This document shows positions 5,747-9,457 of a DNA stretch of 9,457 nt, piece by piece. A program made the position numbers and the translations under genes. The notes beneath the pieces are model-generated. The model worked only from the letters and a program-made list of their open reading frames with translations, had not been told where the DNA came from and did not search any database. The first letter of the stretch is position 1. Each line of letters opens with the position of its first letter. This DNA is from Candidatus Nomurabacteria bacterium (lineage in GTDB: Bacteria; Patescibacteriota; Minisyncoccia; Phycocordibacterales; UBA9973): NCBI GenBank assembly GCA_020846955.1, contig JADLCZ010000018.1:1-9457 (forward strand), in the 5' to 3' direction.

Positions 5747-7453
5747 ATGGAAACTAAATCATGCTGGAATTGTAAGGGAAATTTTATTATCGATGTAGAT
5801 GACTTTTCTTTCTACAAGAAAATGAATGTGCCGGCGCCGACTTGGTGCCCAGAGTGCCGATTAGTGTGACGACTATCTTTCCGTAATGAGCGGTATTTAT
5901 ACAAGACTAAATGTGGTCTGTGTGAGAAAGACACACTCTCAGTTTATGGTCCGCATGTAAAAAGGAAAATATTTTGCCCTGCGTGTTGGTGGAGCGACAA
6001 TTGGAACCCAACAGCAAGTGGGGTAGATTATGATTTTTCGAAGACCTTTTTCCAACAATTAAAAGAACTTGCCGAGAACGCACCGGTGCAAAGTTTGTTC
6101 CTGCATTATCAGACAATTGTAAACAGCGATTACAACAATCTCGCTGGGTATTTGAAAGAGTGTTACATGGTATATCACGCTGATCACAATGAGCGGTGTA
6201 TGTATGCAAGTGGCCTGAAGGTGTGCAACGACAGCAATGATGTACTCATGCTTCAAAAATCAGACTTGTGTTATGAATCGGTCAATGTTACAAAAGGATA
6301 TAAAAATTTGTACTGTGTAGATTGCGAAGAATGTAGTGATGTCTACTTTTGTAAAAATTGCATGAACTGCAGTGATTGTATTGGTTGCACCAATTTGCGC
6401 AATCAAAAGTATTGCATAGAAAATGTGCAATATACAAAGGAAGAATATGAAGCCAAGAAAAAAGAACTCGATCTCTCTAATTATCAAAATGTAAGAAATT
6501 ACAAAAAAGTTGCACAATCAAATTGGCTTAAGTACCCAGTGAAGTATATGCACAGCAGGCAGAATGTAAACAGCACAGGGGATTATGTGTTTAATTCTCG
6601 GAATACTCTGGACTCCTTTGAAATGGTAGGCGCTGAAGATTGTCGGTATTGCCAATTCGCAAGTACAAAAACTTCTAAAGATTGTTATGACTATACAGAG
6701 TATGGCGAGAATGTAGAAATGGTGTACGAGACACTACTACTTGGTGATGGCGGTGCCAATATACGCTTCACCACACAAGCTGTCTCGAATTTGCGAGACT
6801 TGGAATACTGTTATGGGGTTGCAAATGCCTCATATTTATTTGGCTGTATTGGAGTACGAGCAAAACAATATTGTATTCTTAACAAGCAATATACAAAAGA
6901 GGAATACGAGGAGTTGGTACCAAAGATCCGCAAGCATATGAACGAGATGCCATATGTGGATGCGCATGGCCGTGAATATAAGTATGGTGAATTTTTCCCA
7001 ATAAATGAAAATGTTGCACGCGGAAAAGGGTATGCATGGAAAAATGTTGAAGAGAAGGCTTATGTACCGACAAAATCTTGGAAGGATTTGCCAAATACAT
7101 TGGCCGAAACAGATGACAGCATCACACGCGAAATTATTTTGTGTGAAGATTGGGATACTAATCAAAACAATGCGATGAATCACAATTGCACAAAGGCGTA
7201 CAAAATTTTACCTCAGGAATTAACTTTCTACAAACGAATGAATATTCCAATTCCACGTAAATGTCCAAATGGTAGGCACAACGACCGCACCAAATTCCGC
7301 AACCCAATTATATTCAATGAGCAAGTGTGTATGTGTGAACTTGGTAATCATGATCACGAAGGTAAATGCATAGAACAATTTAAAACTAGCTATACAAAAG
7401 AAGGCAAAGAAATAGTCTTTTGCGAAAAATGCTACCAAGCGGAGGTTTTCTAA
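5747..7453 (+). pseudogene. Second large zinc-ribbon paralogue, interrupted by in-frame TGA
   Basis: One continuous frame runs from ATG 5747 to TAA 7451-7453, a full-length 568-codon homologue of the upstream 574-residue protein, broken only by TGA at 5867-5869 (codon 41). The intact paralogue has arginine there (CRFQRRLTFRN against CRLV-stop-RLSFRN), so CGA to TGA explains it. Both N-terminal ribbons, the cysteine-rich centre, two NLRxxxYC/GVRxxxYC motifs and the C-terminal ribbon are recognisable. A second lesion changes CPNCR to CPNGR at codon 509 (7271-7273), removing a zinc ligand. Translation after the stop could restart at GTG 6086, but without the N-terminal ribbons. The copies are clearly divergent, so this gene was maintained for a long time. 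The lack of other stops or frameshifts points to very recent inactivation, read-through, or a sequence error. Confidence 0.8.
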
Positions 7454-7455
7454 AT

Positions 7456-7484
7456 TTGCTAAATTTTAAGAATTATTGTATAGT
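7456..7484 (+). promoter_or_regulatory. Promoter of rnpB
   Basis: TTGCTA (7456-7461), a 17-base spacer and TATAGT (7479-7484) place the start near 7491. That is exactly where the 5' strand of the RNase P RNA P1 helix begins. Confidence 0.65.
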
Positions 7485-7489
7485 TTGGA

Positions 7490-7838
7490 GGTTCCGCGTC
7501 GAATGATCGCTATCCTTATTATTTATAATCATGGATAGAGGAAAGTCCGAACATTTATTCCGACTTCGTGTCGGGAAAGAGTAGCAGGTAATGCCTGTCT
7601 GGGGTAACCCAAGAGGTGCGAGCAGAGACGCCAATGCCGAAAGGCTAGGGCTCCTTCGGGAGTAATCGTATGGAGACATACGGGTGAAACGGCTAAATCC
7701 TTACTTGAATGCAAGATCGTGCCCCCCACCACTTTTCTTTCGAAAAGTGGTGGGGGGAGAATCGCTCGAGCTATGTGGCGACATATAGCCCAGATAAATG
7801 ATCATTATAAACAGAATTCGGCTTATGAACGCGAAACA
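7490..7838 (+). ncRNA. rnpB: RNase P RNA (bacterial type A)
   Basis: The catalytic RNA of RNase P, which removes tRNA 5' leaders. The universal core is present: GAGGAAAGTCCG at 7538-7549, AGGTAATGCCTG and GGGGTAACCC in the specificity domain, GGGTGAAACGGCTAAATCC, AGATAAATGATCA, and the 3' signature ACAGAATTCGGCTTAT at 7811-7826. P1 is formed by GTTCCGCGT (7491-7499) with ACGCGAAAC (7829-7837), with one mismatch. The P3 arm is CTATCC/GGATAG. The region normally holding P15-P16-P17 is replaced by a 16-bp perfect hairpin (7722-7757) followed by AGAATCGCTCGAG. I cannot find the GGU of L15 that binds tRNA CCA. Ends are inferred from P1 and the promoter and are accurate to a few bases. Confidence 0.95.
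7722..7757. repeat. GC-rich perfect hairpin inside rnpB
   Basis: CCCCCCACCACTTTTC (7722-7737) and GAAAAGTGGTGGGGGG (7742-7757) form a 16-bp perfect stem with a 4-base loop. It occupies the P15-P17 position of RNase P RNA. Its base composition is unlike the AT-rich surroundings, so it could be either an evolved helix or an inserted palindromic element. Confidence 0.85.
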
Positions 7839-7841
7839 CAT

Positions 7842-7882
7842 ATGAAAATACACAGCACCAAAGGCTGTGTATTTTCATTTTT
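7842..7882 (+). terminator. Intrinsic terminator of rnpB
   Basis: ATGAAAATACACAGC (7842-7856) pairs perfectly with GCTGTGTATTTTCAT (7864-7878) around a 7-base loop and is followed by TTTT. It starts 4 bases after the rnpB 3' end. Confidence 0.85.
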
Positions 7883-7913
7883 CCCCAGCCCTAAGCCTTG
7901 CTTAGGGCTGGGG
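7883..7913. repeat. Second GC-rich perfect hairpin downstream of rnpB
   Basis: CCCCAGCCCTAAGC (7883-7896) and GCTTAGGGCTGGGG (7900-7913) form a 14-bp stem with the 3-base loop CTT. It directly abuts the terminator T run and has no T run of its own. It may be a back-up transcription barrier or a dispersed palindromic repeat. Confidence 0.7.
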
Positions 7914-7969
7914 CTGTATACAATTGTGTGGCAAAAATGACAGGGCTTTGCTAGTACCAGAGTCTTTTG

Positions 7970-7978
7970 TGCTATAAT
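7970..7978 (+). promoter_or_regulatory. Extended -10 promoter of the last gene, apparently leaderless
   Basis: TGCTATAAT is a perfect -10 box with the TGn extension. It ends 6 bases before the ATG at 7985, so the mRNA would start at the start codon. A TTGCTA at 7948-7953 lies 19 bases upstream, a loose -35. Confidence 0.6.
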
Positions 7979-7984
7979 TTTCGT

Positions 7985-9457
7985 ATGGAAAGATTCATGC
8001 CTTCTAAAATTGAAAATATCCCTATTCCAGAAGAAAGAGCAGACCCAAAGAGTGTTCCTGCTGAAGGATATAAAAAATATTGGCAAAAAAATAATAGTAA
8101 ATCCAAGGAAGAGCAAGATCCGAGGGGTGAAATAAAATTAAATGAAAAAAATGGATATAGCTATTTATTAAATGATTTTTACAAACAATTAGAAACAAAA
8201 GATATTGAAAATAATATAAACTCTCTCGATGCCCTGTATCATGAATATGAACTTATTAACAAAAATATTTTTATGGTTGAGACTGGAGAATTTCGTGGAA
8301 TAAATGATAGCGAGCTAAAAAAAAATTTTGAATATAAATTTTTAATGTCAGAATATGCTTTAATTAACGATTTATATAATATAATACCCCAAAGTAACAC
8401 ATTGTCTGATTCCCCAGCAGTTATTCCTATTGTCGTAGATCAAATAAAAGATGGTCTGATTAGTTTAGGTAATCGTTACTATGAATTTTTGAGCAGCAAT
8501 GATAAATTAAAGTATAAAATTTTTGATACAAAAAGTAATAAAAAGAAAGGGTATGATGGATTTAGTCATCGCTATGATTTTAGTCATTACAGGGAAGGAT
8601 TTTCAAAAGAAGAGTCAAAAAATTTTCTTGATAACAACCAGGCAGTTACCCCAGATTTTGATAAAGAAATAGACGAATTGAACATATGTCTATTTGCATA
8701 CGAAAAATATTTTAAAATTAATAAAGAAGATTTAGAGTTGAGTGAATGGTATTTTTTACATCAATATCTAAAAAATCACAACCTAAAATCATTTTCAAAT
8801 GCTTCAAAAATAATTAACTCTCAGGAAAACCCAAAAAATCTTTTACGCGCATTTCTTTCTGTTGAACAGGGAGGGAAAGAAATGGGTGATAAAATTTTGG
8901 CACTAGGTGAAAAATTGTCAAAAGAATTGGCAGAAAAAGTCTTTGCTAAATATAGTGAATTGATCGATACCGCAAATGATACCCAGAAAATACTTGAAGA
9001 CATTTTACCACTTGAGATTACAAAAGTTGTTGGAGAAGAATTTACTGAGATCAAGGAATCAATGCTAGTAAGAGCAAAAAATCTATTGGTCACATTTCAT
9101 GAGAACAAAGAAGGAGGGGAAGCAGAACTATTGAAAAACTTGGAAAGATACAAGGCTGGAATGCTATTATATGCCGATACTTTCAAGAAATTAAAACAAG
9201 AGGGAAAAGAAATTAAACTCGAGACAATTAAGAATACAGAATTAAATATTCTAACCCAAGAAGAAAAGGAAAAAATTGCCAATGAATTGTGGGATATCAC
9301 TATAGCCAACAGACCATTTATTCAAGGAAAAGAAGAAATTGAAAATCGTAAAAATGAATTCTTTAAAACTATCGAAAACAAAAATTCAGATTTCTATGTC
9401 CTAAAACATGGCGGAAGTATTGTGGCATTCTGTTCATTTACTCCAGACGTCAATGGC
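7985..9457 (+). CDS. Long charged protein with probable C-terminal GNAT domain (partial)
   Basis: The frame is open from ATG 7985 through 491 codons to the window edge without a stop. The first 460 or so residues are rich in Lys, Glu, Asn and aromatic residues, and look largely helical. They carry no signal peptide, membrane segment or motif I recognise. The final visible stretch, DFYVLKHGGSIVAFCSFTPD, resembles the first strands of a GNAT N-acetyltransferase (a strand, a turn, then a strand of the I-V-A/G-F type). An acetyltransferase domain may therefore begin about residue 465 and continue beyond the window. The reading frame is supported by its length in AT-rich DNA and by the strong extended -10 promoter just before the ATG. 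A second ATG at codon 5 is an alternative start. No Shine-Dalgarno sequence is present. Confidence 0.8.
   Translation, partial: MERFMPSKIENIPIPEERADPKSVPAEGYKKYWQKNNSKSKEEQDPRGEIKLNEKNGYSYLLNDFYKQLETKDIENNINSLDALYHEYELINKNIFMVETGEFRGINDSELKKNFEYKFLMSEYALINDLYNIIPQSNTLSDSPAVIPIVVDQIKDGLISLGNRYYEFLSSNDKLKYKIFDTKSNKKKGYDGFSHRYDFSHYREGFSKEESKNFLDNNQAVTPDFDKEIDELNICLFAYEKYFKINKEDLELSEWYFLHQYLKNHNLKSFSNASKIINSQENPKNLLRAFLSVEQGGKEMGDKILALGEKLSKELAEKVFAKYSELIDTANDTQKILEDILPLEITKVVGEEFTEIKESMLVRAKNLLVTFHENKEGGEAELLKNLERYKAGMLLYADTFKKLKQEGKEIKLETIKNTELNILTQEEKEKIANELWDITIANRPFIQGKEEIENRKNEFFKTIENKNSDFYVLKHGGSIVAFCSFTPDVNG

Noticed and set aside
5867..5869. Genome-wide recoding of TGA as glycine (code 25) or tryptophan (code 4)
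   Set aside because: No other gene in the window contains in-frame TGA, glycine uses GGN and tryptophan TGG throughout, and the paralogue has arginine at this site. The NYN gene ends in TGA, although reading through it would add only seven residues, so that point is weak.
5867..5869. Selenocysteine at the TGA
   Set aside because: The aligned residue is arginine, not cysteine, and I saw no convincing SECIS-like hairpin immediately downstream.
7719..8116. Open frames on both strands around the hairpins after rnpB
   Set aside because: They cover rnpB, the terminator and the second hairpin, and their peptides are just translations of these palindromes.
8821..9309. Minus-strand open frames of 90 and 70 codons
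   Set aside because: They are opposite the long plus-strand gene, are serine- and phenylalanine-rich, and are typical mirror images of Lys/Glu-rich coding sequence.
1..9457. CRISPR array, transposase or other classical mobile element
   Set aside because: No regularly spaced repeats, transposase or integrase-like protein, or terminal inverted repeats with target duplications were seen.

Overview
The window looks like a piece of a Candidate Phyla Radiation (Patescibacteria, Parcubacteria-like) genome. The DNA is AT-rich and intergenic gaps are mostly short. No start codon is preceded by a clear Shine-Dalgarno sequence, and several starts lie directly behind a -10 box. All three tRNA genes lack an encoded CCA. 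A large family of cysteine-rich zinc-ribbon proteins dominates the middle; I associate it, from memory only, with CPR genomes. The phylum call is inference; the genetic code appears standard.

Layout. Positions 34-104 hold tRNA-Gly(GCC), followed by about 300 bp of mostly non-coding DNA that ends in a palindrome and short direct repeats. Next come yraN (414-854) and, overlapping it by one base, a membrane-anchored protein with a probable Gmad2-type Ig-like domain (854-1369). On the minus strand lie tRNA-Gly(UCC), tRNA-Pro(UGG), a strong terminator, an HU gene (1687-1959) with a good promoter and palindromic leader, and a TrmB-type regulator (2130-2879).

Divergent from the regulator runs a plus-strand cluster. 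It contains a 62-residue single zinc-ribbon protein (3104-3292), a 574-residue 32-cysteine protein (3334-5058), an NYN/PIN-like RNase (5089-5586), and a second full-length paralogue of the large protein (5747-7453). That paralogue is interrupted at codon 41 by TGA and has lost a zinc-ligand cysteine near its C-terminus. All four N- and C-terminal ribbon modules with readable ends share the same C-x24-CPxC spacing. The function of the cluster is unknown. RNA binding alongside the NYN nuclease is a reasonable guess, not a demonstrated role.

The right end holds the RNase P RNA gene rnpB (about 7490-7838). Its P15-P17 region is replaced by a 16-bp GC-rich hairpin, and I see no GGU motif to bind CCA. 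A terminator and a second GC-rich hairpin follow. The last gene (7985 to the window edge) has an apparently leaderless start and encodes a long charged protein that begins what looks like a GNAT domain where the window ends.

The best candidates for something undescribed are the zinc-ribbon/NYN cluster, with its interrupted paralogue, and the shortened RNase P RNA co-occurring with CCA-less tRNA genes.
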